NCBI RefSeq assembly: GCF_047324305.1
Contig: NZ_CP178740.1
Coordinates: 5,518,001 to 5,582,000, forward strand
Direction of reading: 5' to 3'
Source of the DNA: Acerihabitans sp047324305
Lineage (GTDB): Bacteria > Pseudomonadota > Gammaproteobacteria > Enterobacterales > Enterobacteriaceae
Length of the DNA: 64,000 nucleotides
This document shows positions 1-8,115 of this stretch, piece after piece (position 1 is the first letter of the stretch; each line of letters opens with the position of its first letter). Below the pieces are notes generated by a model that was not told the DNA's origin, ran no database searches, and saw only the letters and a program-made list of their open reading frames with translations. The position numbers and the translations under genes were made by a program.

Positions 1-208
1 GCGATCCGACGGTATATCCGGCGACGATGACGCCGCCCGCCGCGGTGGTGCCGGCGCCGATGTCCTGCACGAACAGGGGCAGCGTCGGGGTGAGCATGAA
101 CGTCATCATATACATGAACACCGCGCTGACCAGCAGCAGGACAAACCGGGACGTCCATAGCGGGTCCAGCGCGGCGGCGCGGTGCCCCTGGCCTGTCATG
201 CTTGCCAT
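1..208 (-). CDS. MFS transporter, N-terminal part (cut by window edge)
   Basis: The first 69 codons are visible on the minus strand and the rest lies before the window. After a short polar leader there is a hydrophobic helix (roughly residues 22-45) ending in TPTLPLF, then a loop with LFVQDIGAG and the start of a second helix (GGVIVAGYTVG). Helix, then an LPLF-x-QDIGA loop, then helix is the usual start of drug:H+ antiporter-type major facilitator proteins. The ATG at 208 has a G-rich purine stretch (GGGGGAAG) upstream; an ATG three codons further in is possible. The substrate cannot be told from this fragment. Confidence 0.7.
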   Translation of the reverse strand, partial: MASMTGQGHRAAALDPLWTSRFVLLLVSAVFMYMMTFMLTPTLPLFVQDIGAGTTAAGGVIVAGYTVGS

Positions 209-1013
209 GCAGGACCCGTCTTCCCCCCGGCGACGGAGGCCTTACTCCCACACAATGGAGCGCCCCCCCATCCCATGCCCGCCATTTTCAATAGCGTTGG
301 ACGGCCAGACTCGGCGGGCAGAGACCCCCGGTTGGCTTCGTTACATTGAATACACACAATAAGTTTCCATCAATTCGGGGGTCGTAAAAACGCGCCTCAT
401 GTGCCCCTCAGCTTTAAAAAAGCCGGCGGCCTGGCGTAAGAGACGAAGCTTTGAATGCAATGCTGCGCAAGTAGCACGACAGCGCTGGACGCGGTGGCTC
501 CGTCACTGAAAAGCCTACAAGCACTTGGCCCCCTCGTTAAGGCCATAATCCCGCATGCCCTATTGAACTGAATTCATGAATATACAACGGATAGCGTTTC
601 CCGCGTGGCAGATCCCGCAACGTGCCAGCGCGTGGCATAACACGGCGACTCAGCGAAAATGAAAGAGAGCTTAATGGCGATGGCCCGCTAGTCAGCGTGA
701 ACGCCAGCAGCTTAGTCTGCTGCGTGACGGGGATCGGTGGTTGAGGGATGACTATCGAACCTGGCAATTTTTAATGACCCGGGCGCGCGCCGGCTTACTT
801 TGCATGCAAGCGCACTCTTTCTTTATGCTAACAGCATCACTCCCCCACCCCTAGCTGCGCCAAGAAAAAAAAAGTGAGAGATCACTCATGGGGTAACACG
901 TTTTTTAAAAACCCTCTTCAGCAGGGGACCATGTTAAAAGAGCCTCTGAATCAGAGGCTCTTGCCATCATGAAAAAACATTTAAATGAGGGTGCTCAGAT
1001 TTGCAGTTTGCGA
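209..1013. other. Gene-poor 800-base stretch
   Basis: No reading frame here has family resemblance or a convincing ribosome site. The right end carries the terminator of the pcoE-like gene. The short minus frame around 537-767 is proline/serine/arginine-rich and looks non-coding. The stretch may be decayed sequence between two resistance or transport genes, but I recognise no remnant. Confidence 0.5.
934..961 (-). terminator. Rho-independent terminator after the pcoE-like gene
   Basis: AGAGCCTCTG (939-948) and CAGAGGCTCT (952-961) form a perfect 10-bp stem with a 3-base loop. Read on the minus strand the stem is followed by TTTTAA. It lies about 50 bases past the stop of the pcoE-like gene. 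Confidence 0.85.
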
Positions 1014-1448
1014 TCAGTTGGTTTTATCCTGGCCGCGATGCTGCTCGGCCTGCTGCTCATGAATAATCGATGATTGACCATTATTGGATTTTTCATGAGC
1101 GACGGCGGCCTTTTCATGCTCGCTCATGTCAGTAAAGGTTTTTGACGTGGCAGTGTCACCCGGCGCCTTGTTTTTTATCTGCTTTTTGTGCATTTCCGCC
1201 ATACTCTGATGGGCAGGGGAATTACTATTTTTTAGATTTTCATGTGACAACGCGGCTTTACCATGTTCATCCATATCCATCGTTTTCGGATCAGTTCCCT
1301 GGATTGCGGCATCCTGCTTTGATGACATCATCTGATGTGCCGGTGCCTGGGCATTATTTATCTGGTCATGCACATCCACGGTTTCAGCTGCCCATGCAGA
1401 AGAAGCGAAGATCATGGCAACAGCGAGGGTAATAAGATTTTTTTTCAT
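1014..1448 (-). CDS. pcoE: PcoE/SilE-family periplasmic copper/silver-binding protein
   Basis: A 144-residue exported protein with a signal peptide ending around AWA-AE (residues 19-22). The mature part begins VDVHDQINNAQAPAHQM, the hallmark start of PcoE and SilE, and carries two copies of a D-M-x-E-H-x-K-A-A-x-x-H-E unit (near residues 57-70 and 107-119). MxxH and HxxM pairs plus extra histidines would bind Cu(I)/Ag(I). These proteins are metal sponges in the periplasm, made when CusRS/PcoRS-type systems sense metal. It has fewer methionines than classic SilE. The ATG at 1448 has GGAGAG upstream. No pcoABCD or sil genes are adjacent, so it is an orphan here. Confidence 0.88.
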   Translation of the reverse strand: MKKNLITLAVAMIFASSAWAAETVDVHDQINNAQAPAHQMMSSKQDAAIQGTDPKTMDMDEHGKAALSHENLKNSNSPAHQSMAEMHKKQIKNKAPGDTATSKTFTDMSEHEKAAVAHEKSNNGQSSIIHEQQAEQHRGQDKTN

Positions 1449-1649
1449 AGTTCATACTCTCCAGTAACAAACAGTAGATGGTTAGCGTTTCATGATCGGA
1501 ATCCGGGATGTCTACCCGCAGTTTATTTATGACTCGCAACCCCAGTTTTTATTTCAGTCCAGGTCTTAAGCGAAACGTCTCATTCCACTGTTATCCTGAT
1601 TTACGATTGAGTATAAAGATCTGGTTCTGTTTAACGCGTGACGGGATGA

Positions 1650-1663
1650 TGACAATTTTGTCA
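1650..1663. promoter_or_regulatory. CusR/PcoR-type copper box
   Basis: TGACAATTTTGTCA has the copper-box form TGACAA-N2-TTGTCA bound by CusR and PcoR. It lies about 200 bases upstream of the pcoE-like start, so a long 5' leader or a further promoter would be needed. The PcoE/SilE product fits copper control. Confidence 0.75.
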
Positions 1664-1714
1664 CCCGGCATCAGCGTTAATCTGCTGTTTATCCAGCACC
1701 GGGAAAGAGAGGCT

Positions 1715-1840
1715 TCACTTTCCGTCATCGCAATATCTGGCTAGAAAAAGCATATTGCTGCTCATTCCGGATAGTCGTTTAAGCGCTTCAAGATTAGCGA
1801 AAAGTGGCAGGATCGCATCGACATGTGCTTCCCGTTTCAT
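1715..1840 (-). pseudogene. Remnant of a CusS/PcoS-type sensor kinase
   Basis: On the minus strand this encodes about 41 residues before a stop, including ANLEALKRLSGMSSNMLFLAR. This matches the second dimerisation helix of heavy-metal sensor kinases such as CusS (SNLEEL...MVSDMLFLA), just after the phospho-accepting histidine helix. The phosphohistidine region and the whole ATPase domain are missing, and the left part runs into the neighbouring reductase stop codon. It sits directly upstream of the copper box and pcoE, the place pcoS occupies in pco operons, so it is probably what is left after deletion. Confidence 0.6.
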
Positions 1841-2439
1841 CAGTCGAACTTGACCAGGTCCTTTAAGATCAGTTGACCCCAGCCTTTTTCCCGCGCCTGC
1901 ACCAGCAGGCCACCTTTCGCCAGGGCGCCAAGTGAGATCGGAGCAAAACCGAGCTTCTCCGCCAGTGCCGCTATCTCTGCTGCTGCGCTGTCGTCGTCGC
2001 TCGCGAGGAACACGGCCCTCTTGCCACCATGGACGGCCGGATCCTGCCCAAGAACGGAAGCGCCCAGATGGTTGAAACCCTTGACGACTTTTCCACCCAT
2101 GAAAGCCTGCGCGACGACCGCGGCCGAAGCCTGTCCTTTCAGTTCCTCGGCGAGCACGCCGTAGGCGTTGGTCACATCGACGATGGTCTTTCCCTGCCAG
2201 GTCGACAATGTTTTCGCGACATCCGGGTGCGATTCGTAACGGACGGCCAAAAAGATGATGTCTGCCTTGATGGCTTGCGCCAGTGTGGTGGGAATGACCG
2301 TGGGTCCGATTGCGGCAGCATCGGCAGCAAAACGTTCCGGATCGCGCGTGGTAGCAACCAATACGTCGATGCCGCTGCGGGCGAAGGCTTTGGCCAGCGC
2401 CTGGCCAAGTTTGCCGAAGCCGATAATTGCATACGTCAT
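1840..2439 (-). CDS. COG2085 NADP-binding oxidoreductase (paralogue 1)
   Basis: A 199-residue single-domain Rossmann protein: MTYAIIGFGKLGQALAKAF holds the GxGxxG dinucleotide motif (residues 7-12), followed by a DVLVATTRDPERF beta2 region and a later VVKGFNHLG segment. This is the NADPH-dependent F420-reductase/ProC-like family. Enterobacteria usually lack F420, so the family name does not give the substrate. The ATG at 2439 has AAGGAG upstream. It is the last and most divergent member of a minus-strand set of reductases and lacks the extended C-terminal part of the others. Confidence 0.75.
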   Translation of the reverse strand: MTYAIIGFGKLGQALAKAFARSGIDVLVATTRDPERFAADAAAIGPTVIPTTLAQAIKADIIFLAVRYESHPDVAKTLSTWQGKTIVDVTNAYGVLAEELKGQASAAVVAQAFMGGKVVKGFNHLGASVLGQDPAVHGGKRAVFLASDDDSAAAEIAALAEKLGFAPISLGALAKGGLLVQAREKGWGQLILKDLVKFD

Positions 2440-2461
2440 CAGTGCTCCTTGTTTGTTAGAT

Positions 2462-2512
2462 CTAAGCCAGGCCGCCGTCGACGGCGACCGCGCTGGCCGT
2501 TATGCCCGGGTC
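2462..2512 (-). pseudogene. C-terminal stub of a short-chain dehydrogenase
   Basis: Reading on the minus strand straight after the SnoaL-like gene, in another frame, gives DPGITASAVAVDGGLA then a stop. This resembles the usual C-terminus of classical SDR enzymes (YITGxxxxVDGG). Nothing else of the gene remains, so it marks a deletion junction. Confidence 0.5.
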
Positions 2513-2924
2513 AGCCAAGGTTTGCAGCCGCCATCCCGGCCGCCCGTGCCAGTGCCAGCGTGTCGATATACTCCCGGATGTGCGTCACCTTGCCATCTTG
2601 CACCGTCATGGCGAAGACAAAATGGTCCACGAACGCCTTGTTCGTGGCCTTTATTTTTCCCGTGCTCAAACCCACGATCAGGACGCGGTCGGCCTGCGCG
2701 ATAAATTCGAGGGGCGCAGAAATGGACGTTTCCACCCTGTCAGCGGCCTTGTGAAAAAAATCAGCCAACCCCGTATGCCCGCAGTACGTGCCGGCCAGCG
2801 GCCACTCGCCCGGAATGACCCACTCGACATCGTCGTCCGTCAACGCCAGCACACCTTGCAGATCGCCGCGGCCCAGTGCTGCAAAGAGTGCCTTCACGAT
2901 CTGCACGTTCCCTTGCGTGCTCAT
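2511..2924 (-). CDS. SnoaL-like/NTF2-fold protein
   Basis: A 137-residue cone-fold protein of the SnoaL/ketosteroid-isomerase-like superfamily. It has the typical N-terminal helix pair (IVKALFAALGRGDLQGVLALTDDDVEW), a WPLAGTYCGHTGLADFF segment and a C-terminal sheet with KVTHIREYIDT. Such proteins isomerise, cyclise or bind small hydrophobic molecules in the cytoplasm. Its ATG overlaps the stop of the upstream reductase by four bases (ATGA), so the two are translationally coupled. The substrate is unknown; the reductase neighbours suggest carbonyl or xenobiotic chemistry. Confidence 0.75.
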   Translation of the reverse strand: MSTQGNVQIVKALFAALGRGDLQGVLALTDDDVEWVIPGEWPLAGTYCGHTGLADFFHKAADRVETSISAPLEFIAQADRVLIVGLSTGKIKATNKAFVDHFVFAMTVQDGKVTHIREYIDTLALARAAGMAAANLG

Positions 2925-3562
2925 CGCGCCAATCCGATATCGACGTGCATGGCAATATCGAACGTGCCGGCGCCGTTTTTTGCCAGGCCGATCATCAAGA
3001 GGCCAAGCGATTCGAGCGTCTGGGCCATATGCAGGGCACCAATGTCCAAAGGCCGCAGGCCGAGACTCCCGAGGAAAGTCGCAACGCGGGCCTTGGCTTG
3101 CCCATCGTCGCCTGCGATGAACGCGTCGAGCCGACCACCTTTGGCAAGCACAGGGCCGAAGAGAGTGTTGAACGCTTTCACGACATGCGCACCGGCGGGG
3201 AGGCCTTTGGCCGTCTCCTGCGCGCCGGAACTGCCGTTGGGGGACACGAGGCCCGAGAGGTCGGGTGCGATAGGGTTGGTGATGTCGATGATCACCTTGC
3301 CGCCCAGCGCCGCCCCGAAATCGGCCACCACCGACGCAGCACTGCCGTATGGCACGGCGAGGATGACGATGTCGCCCTTGGGTGCGGCGCCGTACGTCCC
3401 GGTGGTCGCGCCAGCGCCAAGCTTGTCGGCAAACGCCTGCGCCTTGGACGGGTCGCGGCCGATCACCTCGACGGTGTGCCCAGCCTTGATGGTACGGCCC
3501 GCGATTGCCGTGGCCATGCCGCCGGCGCCGATGATGCTGATAGTGCTGATGGGAGTGCTCAT
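2921..3562 (-). CDS. COG2085 NADP-binding oxidoreductase (paralogue 2)
   Basis: 213 residues with an N-terminal Rossmann motif (ISIIGAGGMATAIAG, residues 8-22), an NADP-favouring GRDPSKAQ at the end of beta2, DIVILAVPYG, VIIDITNP and VVKAFNTLF. It is clearly related to the genes at 4622-5257 and 7452-8075, sharing GDIVILAVPY, DITNP and VKAFNT. It is expected to be a cytoplasmic NADP-dependent reductase of the F420-reductase-like family. An intercistronic hairpin lies upstream (3599-3625). Confidence 0.8.
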   Translation of the reverse strand: MSTPISTISIIGAGGMATAIAGRTIKAGHTVEVIGRDPSKAQAFADKLGAGATTGTYGAAPKGDIVILAVPYGSAASVVADFGAALGGKVIIDITNPIAPDLSGLVSPNGSSGAQETAKGLPAGAHVVKAFNTLFGPVLAKGGRLDAFIAGDDGQAKARVATFLGSLGLRPLDIGALHMAQTLESLGLLMIGLAKNGAGTFDIAMHVDIGLAR

Positions 3563-3598
3563 ATTGTTTCCTCGTCAGTTAACAGGTTGCTCGTCATG

Positions 3599-3625
3599 TA
3601 TTACCGGGACATCGCCCCGGTAATA
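3599..3625. other. Intercistronic hairpin
   Basis: TATTACCGGG (3599-3608) pairs with CCCGGTAATA (3616-3625) across a 7-base loop. It lies between two minus-strand genes, about 10 bases past the stop of the epimerase-like gene. There is no U-run, so it is more likely an RNA-processing or attenuating stem than a full terminator. Confidence 0.6.
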
Positions 3626-3634
3626 CAGCGCGCG

Positions 3635-4573
3635 TCAGGCGGTCGGGAAATAGTGGCCGTTATCCATATCGGCGAACAGGTCGGGCTGAGTGGGTTCCCA
3701 GCCCAGGGCCTGCCGGGTGATAAGGCTTGATGCCGGGAGATCGAGCGTGACCAGATTTGCCAGGAAGCCAAAGTAGCCCGGCAACATCAGCACGTCCGCG
3801 GGAATGCTCACGGCCGGCACGTTCAGGCGGCTGCCAATGGCCTCGGCGATGGCGCGGAACGGGATGCCCTCACTCTCGACCCCATGCCAATATTTGCCCG
3901 CCTCACCCTTCTCCAGCGCCAGGCGGAACAAGATGGCGAGGTCACGGGCGTGTACGGCCGGCCACAGGTTCGCGCCTTCTCCCGGATAACCGATGACGCC
4001 CTTCTCCTTCGCCAGCCCGATCAACAATGGCAGGAAGGCGACGTCGGTCGTGCTGTGCGCGATGGTCGGGATCCGCACGATCGACGACCGCACGCCCCGC
4101 TCGGCGAGGCCGATGACGGCGAGATCGACGACGTTACGCACCCGCAGGGTCCCCTTGTACGCATCGCCGCCGGGAAGTGACGGGTCCTCCTCGGTGGCTG
4201 GCCGGCCCAGTTTTTCCCATCCGGGCGCGCCGATGCTCCCCGACACGACCAGCGGCTTGCCGCTTCCCGCCAGCGCCTCCCCGTACGCGAGCATGATCTG
4301 GCGTTCCGCGGCGGCCACGGCGTCGATCCCGCCGGAGGGAAGCAGGTCTTGCCTGTGGGCGACGTGAATGACGCCGTCGGCGTCCGCCGCCGCCGCCTTG
4401 AGTCCCTCGAGGTCGGAAATATCTCCGCGCCGCACCTTGGCGCCAAGTGCGGCCACCGCCTCTGCGGCTTTATCCGAGCGGGCCAGGCCGGTAACGTCGT
4501 GTCCGGCCGCGATCAGTTCAGGGATGATGTACGAACCGATATGGCCGGTTCCTCCAGTAACTAAAACGTGCAT
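3635..4573 (-). CDS. NAD-dependent epimerase/dehydratase-family (extended SDR) protein
   Basis: 312 residues beginning MHVLVTGGTGHIGSYIIPEL, the TGxxGxxG motif of extended/atypical SDRs, followed by a short beta2 with LARSDKAAEAV and GDISDLEGLKAAAADADGVIHVAH. The segment VVSGSIGAPGW holds the active-site serine region, but I see no clear YxxxK, so it may be an NmrA-like or atypical family member. The C-terminus (PTQPDLFADMDNGHYF) is typical of YwnB/YbjT-like SDRs. It lies within the reductase set and is probably co-transcribed. Confidence 0.75.
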   Translation of the reverse strand: MHVLVTGGTGHIGSYIIPELIAAGHDVTGLARSDKAAEAVAALGAKVRRGDISDLEGLKAAAADADGVIHVAHRQDLLPSGGIDAVAAAERQIMLAYGEALAGSGKPLVVSGSIGAPGWEKLGRPATEEDPSLPGGDAYKGTLRVRNVVDLAVIGLAERGVRSSIVRIPTIAHSTTDVAFLPLLIGLAKEKGVIGYPGEGANLWPAVHARDLAILFRLALEKGEAGKYWHGVESEGIPFRAIAEAIGSRLNVPAVSIPADVLMLPGYFGFLANLVTLDLPASSLITRQALGWEPTQPDLFADMDNGHYFPTA

Positions 4574-4621
4574 GGTGCTGTTCCTTGTCAGTGAGATGAA
4601 AAAATAGCGCTACGGGTGAGC

Positions 4622-5257
4622 TCAGCCGGGAAGGCTGACCCCGATTGAAAAGTGGGTGTGCTTGATGGCGTGGGCGAGCAGGCCCAGCGACAGCAGGCAG
4701 ACGTGTTCCAGCGTCCGCGCCATGGGCAGCAGTCCGATATCCATCGGGCGCAGCCCGAGGCTTTCAATGAATACCGCGACATGCCCCTTCGCCCGCGCGT
4801 CGTCGCCCGCGATGAAGACGTCTAGCGAGCGCCCCTGGAAGGAGCCGGCAGCCAGGACCTGGGAAAACAGGGTGTTGAATGCCTTGACGACAACGGCGTC
4901 CGAAGGCGCGGCCTTCATGATCTCCCGCGCGCCGAAGCTGTCGCCAGGTGTCACAAAACTCGTGAGGTCGGCGGCGACGGGGTTGGTGATGTCGACCAGG
5001 AGCTTGCCTGCCAGCTTGTCACCGTATTGCTTCACGACGTCCAGAACGGCGGAGTACGGAACCGCCAGGATGACGATATCCCCGGCCGGGGCGGCGCCGA
5101 ACGTGCCTATGATCGCGCCGGCGCCAATCTGCCCGGCCAGCGCCCGCGCCTTGGCGGCGTCGCGGCTCATCACCTCGACGGTGTGTCCGGCCTTGGCGGC
5201 CAGGCCGCCGATCGCTGCGGCCATGCCGCCTGAGCCGATGATGCTGATAGTGCTCAT
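4622..5257 (-). CDS. COG2085 NADP-binding oxidoreductase (paralogue 3)
   Basis: 211 residues starting MSTISIIGSGGMAAAIGG, almost the same opening as paralogue 2, with MSRDAAKAR after beta2, GDIVILAVPYSA, VDITNPVAAD and VVVKAFNTLFSQVLAAG. The start at 5257 is preferred over one 11 codons upstream because CTAAGGAAACTGCAC sits just before it and the protein aligns with its paralogues from there. It is the first gene of the leftward set, directly across the operator region from the HxlR regulator. Confidence 0.82.
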   Translation of the reverse strand: MSTISIIGSGGMAAAIGGLAAKAGHTVEVMSRDAAKARALAGQIGAGAIIGTFGAAPAGDIVILAVPYSAVLDVVKQYGDKLAGKLLVDITNPVAADLTSFVTPGDSFGAREIMKAAPSDAVVVKAFNTLFSQVLAAGSFQGRSLDVFIAGDDARAKGHVAVFIESLGLRPMDIGLLPMARTLEHVCLLSLGLLAHAIKHTHFSIGVSLPG

Positions 5258-5353
5258 GTGCAGTTTCCTTAGTGATAGGAGGCTAATCATTCATGGCTTG
5301 CCGGCGGCGATCCGGTGACCGCGCTCAACATACAAACCATGCTAGCCACATCA

Positions 5354-5368
5354 CTTGCAATAAGCAAG
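5354..5368. promoter_or_regulatory. Inverted repeat, candidate HxlR operator 1
   Basis: CTTGC-N5-GCAAG lies in the divergent promoter region between the leftward reductase genes and the HxlR regulator. The same half-site recurs 53 bp away. Confidence 0.6.
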
Positions 5369-5403
5369 CATTGTTACTTGTAAAAAGAAAGTAATCATAG
5401 CAT

Positions 5404-5424
5404 TTGCTTGCTATATGCAAGCAA
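5404..5424. promoter_or_regulatory. Inverted repeat, candidate HxlR operator 2
   Basis: TTGCTTGC (5404-5411), TATAT, GCAAGCAA (5417-5424) form an 8-bp perfect dyad ending 15 bases before the HxlR start codon. Its core is CTTGC-N5-GCAAG, as in operator 1. Position and symmetry suggest autoregulation plus control of the divergent reductases. Confidence 0.65.
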
Positions 5425-5439
5425 TGTTAATATTTCGCC

Positions 5440-5889
5440 ATGAAAACGACAGATAAAGAAATCAGGTCCCACTGCGCGGTGAACTACGGCGTGGAGATCT
5501 TCGGCGACCGGTGGTCGCTCTTGATCATTCGCGACATCGTTTTTGCCGGTAAGAAGACCTACGGCGAGTTCCTGAAATCGGAAGAGGGGATCGCGACCAA
5601 TGTCCTTGCTTCCCGCCTTGCCTTTCTTGAGGCGCAAGGCATTCTCTCGCGGGCGCCCAGCCCCGATGACGGGCGCAAGGACTTCTATACGCTGACCGAG
5701 AAAGGCCTGGACCTCATTCCCATCATGCTGAGCATTGTCCTGTGGAGCGCGCAGCACGATGCGAAGTCATACGTGCGGGGACAAAAGGAGTTCATTGCGA
5801 GAATCAGTCAGCATCCCGTGCAAGTAAGCGAAGAGGTGAAGGCACAGGTTCGCAATGGCGGATGCATATTCCCCGATGGCAACGGGTGA
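5440..5889 (+). CDS. HxlR-family winged-helix regulator
   Basis: 149 residues with the HxlR/DUF24 pattern: an N-terminal HCAVNYG with Cys12, IFGDRWSLLIIRDI, then FLKSEEGIATNVLASRLAFLEAQGILSR as recognition helix and wing, and DGRKDFYTLTEKG. Many members (YodB, HypR) sense quinones or aldehydes through an N-terminal cysteine and repress nearby reductases. A second cysteine lies near residue 142. It is transcribed away from the reductase set, with two matching dyads between them. The effector is inferred from family and neighbours only. Confidence 0.88.
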   Translation: MKTTDKEIRSHCAVNYGVEIFGDRWSLLIIRDIVFAGKKTYGEFLKSEEGIATNVLASRLAFLEAQGILSRAPSPDDGRKDFYTLTEKGLDLIPIMLSIVLWSAQHDAKSYVRGQKEFIARISQHPVQVSEEVKAQVRNGGCIFPDGNG

Positions 5890-6051
5890 GCAGGACGGCA
5901 AGCATGCCTGTTAACTCCCGCAAACGCTGTGCGCACGCGAGCAGCGTTTTATTCTGGGCCTGCCCGAGATGCTGGACAACGGCCATGACTTCCCCGCCCC
6001 GCCAGCCAGGTTAAACGATAGGGAATACCCTAACTCACGCGGAAAATACCC

Positions 6052-6411
6052 ATGAGAGCGGAATCTGGTCGATGCCGGGGAACCGGTGTCAGGCTGGGCT
6101 GGGGTTTGAACGAACTGGCTAAGATGAGCTACTGCCATATTGCAGCCAAGATTCGTCATCCTTTCGAAACCCTGTTTGCCGCGACTTATGAAACGATTGA
6201 TATATCAACGCTGCGCGGCAGGGAAGTCTATTTCCTTGACAGGATTGCCTCTGATCAACTGGTCAGGGTCGTGCCCACGATCGATAGGCCTAAGCCTCTC
6301 TATGCTATGGCCAATGGCAAAGCCATTCTATCCCATTCTCCCGCCCTGGAGTTGGCGCTGAGCGCGGTGCAAACAGAGTGCCAGTCGATCCTGGGAATCA
6401 GGAATAGATAA
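6052..6411 (+). pseudogene. Fragment of an IclR-family regulator
   Basis: From about position 6085 the frame reads RLGWGLNELAKM, then ETIDISTLRGREVYFLDRI and MANGKAILS, the start of the IclR effector-binding domain (usual pattern RLGxxLLELG ... ETVxLSVLxG ... ANGKAxLA). The N-terminal winged helix is absent and the domain stops about 100 residues early, so this is a truncated remnant. It ends three bases before the stop of the convergent LysR gene. Confidence 0.6.
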
Positions 6412-6414
6412 GGC

Positions 6415-7314
6415 TTACCGATGCGGGAATTCGCCCCAGACTTCCACCAGATAATCAATGAAAACCCGCATTTTTGCCGGTAGGAACCGGCGGCTGACAT
6501 AAACCACATACAGATTGAATTCCCCAAAACTCCATTCAGTCAGGATCCGCTGTAACTTCCCGCTGGCGATATCCTCACTTACGATAAAATCCGGCTGCGC
6601 CATAATGCCCCCGTCGGCCAACGCCAGGTGACGCAGCAGATCGCCATTGGTGGCATGCACCGTAGGCTGGATACGTACCTGGATTGCTGTTCCCGCCGCA
6701 TCATAAAACTCCCAGTTATCACTTGAGCTGAGATAAGAATAGCCCAGCGTATCGTGGCCGGCGAGATCGGCGGGAGTCATGGGTACGCCGCGCTCGGCCA
6801 GGTAACCTGGCGCGGCGCAAACGATCATATTGATGCGCGCTATCTTGCGGGCAATCAAATTGGGGCTCGGGGCTCGGGTAATGCGGATGGCGAGATCAAA
6901 CCCTTCATGTACTAAATCAACCACCCGATCAGAGAGATCGATATCAAACTGCAAGTCCGGATGCCGCCGATGAAACTCAGGCAATACCGGCGCTAATTGA
7001 TGGATACCGAACGACAGCGGCGCACTGATGCGAAACGATCCGGACAGCCGCAGCGCGTATTGCCCCACCACAGCCTCGGTTTCGGCGATACTGGCAAGTA
7101 TCTGTTGGGCACGCTCATAGAGCGCCTCGCCTGGTTCGGTTAGCGATAGCCGCCGCGTGGTGCGCTGCAGCAAGAGCGCGCCGAGATGATTCTCCAATGC
7201 CGCAATCTGGCGTGACACCGCCGCTCCCGATGTCGCCAGTTTATCCGCCGCCCTGGAAAAACCGCCTTCCTCTACCACTGTGGCAAAGACCTGCATAGCT
7301 TTGACGATATCCAC
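6415..7314 (-). CDS. LysR-family regulator
   Basis: 299 residues. The N-terminal winged helix (MDIVKAMQVFATVVEEGGFSRAADKLATSGAAVSRQIAALENHLGALLLQRTTR, residues 1-54, given in overlapping parts) is typical of the CrgA/DmlR-type LysR branch, followed by a co-inducer domain from about residue 90 (GSFRISAPLSFG, LDIDLSDRVVDLV-like). It is divergent from the reductase and SnoaL-like pair at 7452-8694 with about 137 bases between, so it probably controls them. The ligand is unknown. Confidence 0.87.
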   Translation of the reverse strand: MDIVKAMQVFATVVEEGGFSRAADKLATSGAAVSRQIAALENHLGALLLQRTTRRLSLTEPGEALYERAQQILASIAETEAVVGQYALRLSGSFRISAPLSFGIHQLAPVLPEFHRRHPDLQFDIDLSDRVVDLVHEGFDLAIRITRAPSPNLIARKIARINMIVCAAPGYLAERGVPMTPADLAGHDTLGYSYLSSSDNWEFYDAAGTAIQVRIQPTVHATNGDLLRHLALADGGIMAQPDFIVSEDIASGKLQRILTEWSFGEFNLYVVYVSRRFLPAKMRVFIDYLVEVWGEFPHR

Positions 7315-7451
7315 TTCATTTCTCTTATTATTACGTTTTACGTAATAGTCATATTCTCATAGCGCCATTTTTCCCACCATTAAAAACGCTTATTGTATCA
7401 ATTCGCTTGTTCAGTCATCGCCATCACCCCCTATACCAAAAGGAAATTGCT

Positions 7452-8075
7452 ATGAAAATAACCGTTATCGGCGCAGGCAATATGGCCGCAGGTTTCGTCA
7501 AACAACTGACCAAAGCCGGACATCTGGTGTACATCGTCGGGCGCGACGCCGGCAAGTCCAAAGCGCTGGCTAAGCAATTCGGAGCCAAAACCACGGAACC
7601 CGCCAAGGCCGCCGGGGCGGACGTGATTATTCTCGCCACCGCCTACGGTGACGCGGTGAACGCGCTGCGCGCCCTTGGCAATCTGGACGGCAAGGTGATT
7701 ATTGATATCACCAACCCGTTGAGCGCCGATTATATGTCGCTCACCCTTGGACACGTCACGTCCGCGGCCGAGGAAATCGCCAACGCCTTCCCCGGCGTCC
7801 GTCTGGTGAAAGCCTTCAACACGATATTTGCCCAGGTACTGGCCGCCGGTCCCGAGTTGGCGGGCAGCACGGTGCCGGTGTTTATCGCCGCTGACGATGC
7901 ATCGGCAAAAGAAACGGTATCCACGGTGGTTCACTCGCTGGGCTTTAGCGCGATTGATGCCGGCGGATTAAAAAATGCCCGTTATCTTGAGCCGCTGGGC
8001 GGGTTGAATATCTACTTTGGCTATGGCGCCGGACTTGGCACCACCATTGCGCCGACCTGGCTTATCAACAAATAA
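7452..8075 (+). CDS. COG2085 NADP-binding oxidoreductase (paralogue 4)
   Basis: 207 residues: MKITVIGAGNMAAGFVKQL (GxGxxA-type Rossmann start), IVGRDAGKSKAL for NADP phosphate recognition, DVIILATAYGDAV, VIIDITNPLSADY and LVKAFNTIFAQVLAAG. The start at 7452 has AAAAGGAAATTGCT before it and fits the paralogues; longer versions add an unrelated leader. It is the fourth member of this family within about 6 kb, on the opposite strand and under the LysR gene rather than HxlR. Confidence 0.83.
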   Translation: MKITVIGAGNMAAGFVKQLTKAGHLVYIVGRDAGKSKALAKQFGAKTTEPAKAAGADVIILATAYGDAVNALRALGNLDGKVIIDITNPLSADYMSLTLGHVTSAAEEIANAFPGVRLVKAFNTIFAQVLAAGPELAGSTVPVFIAADDASAKETVSTVVHSLGFSAIDAGGLKNARYLEPLGGLNIYFGYGAGLGTTIAPTWLINK

Positions 8076-8115
8076 CCGGCGTCCAGACACGCTATCTAAT
8101 AAGGAGAGTATTATC

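Noticed and set aside
537..767. Minus-strand frame of 76 codons
   Set aside because: Low-complexity composition, no ribosome site and no family resemblance.
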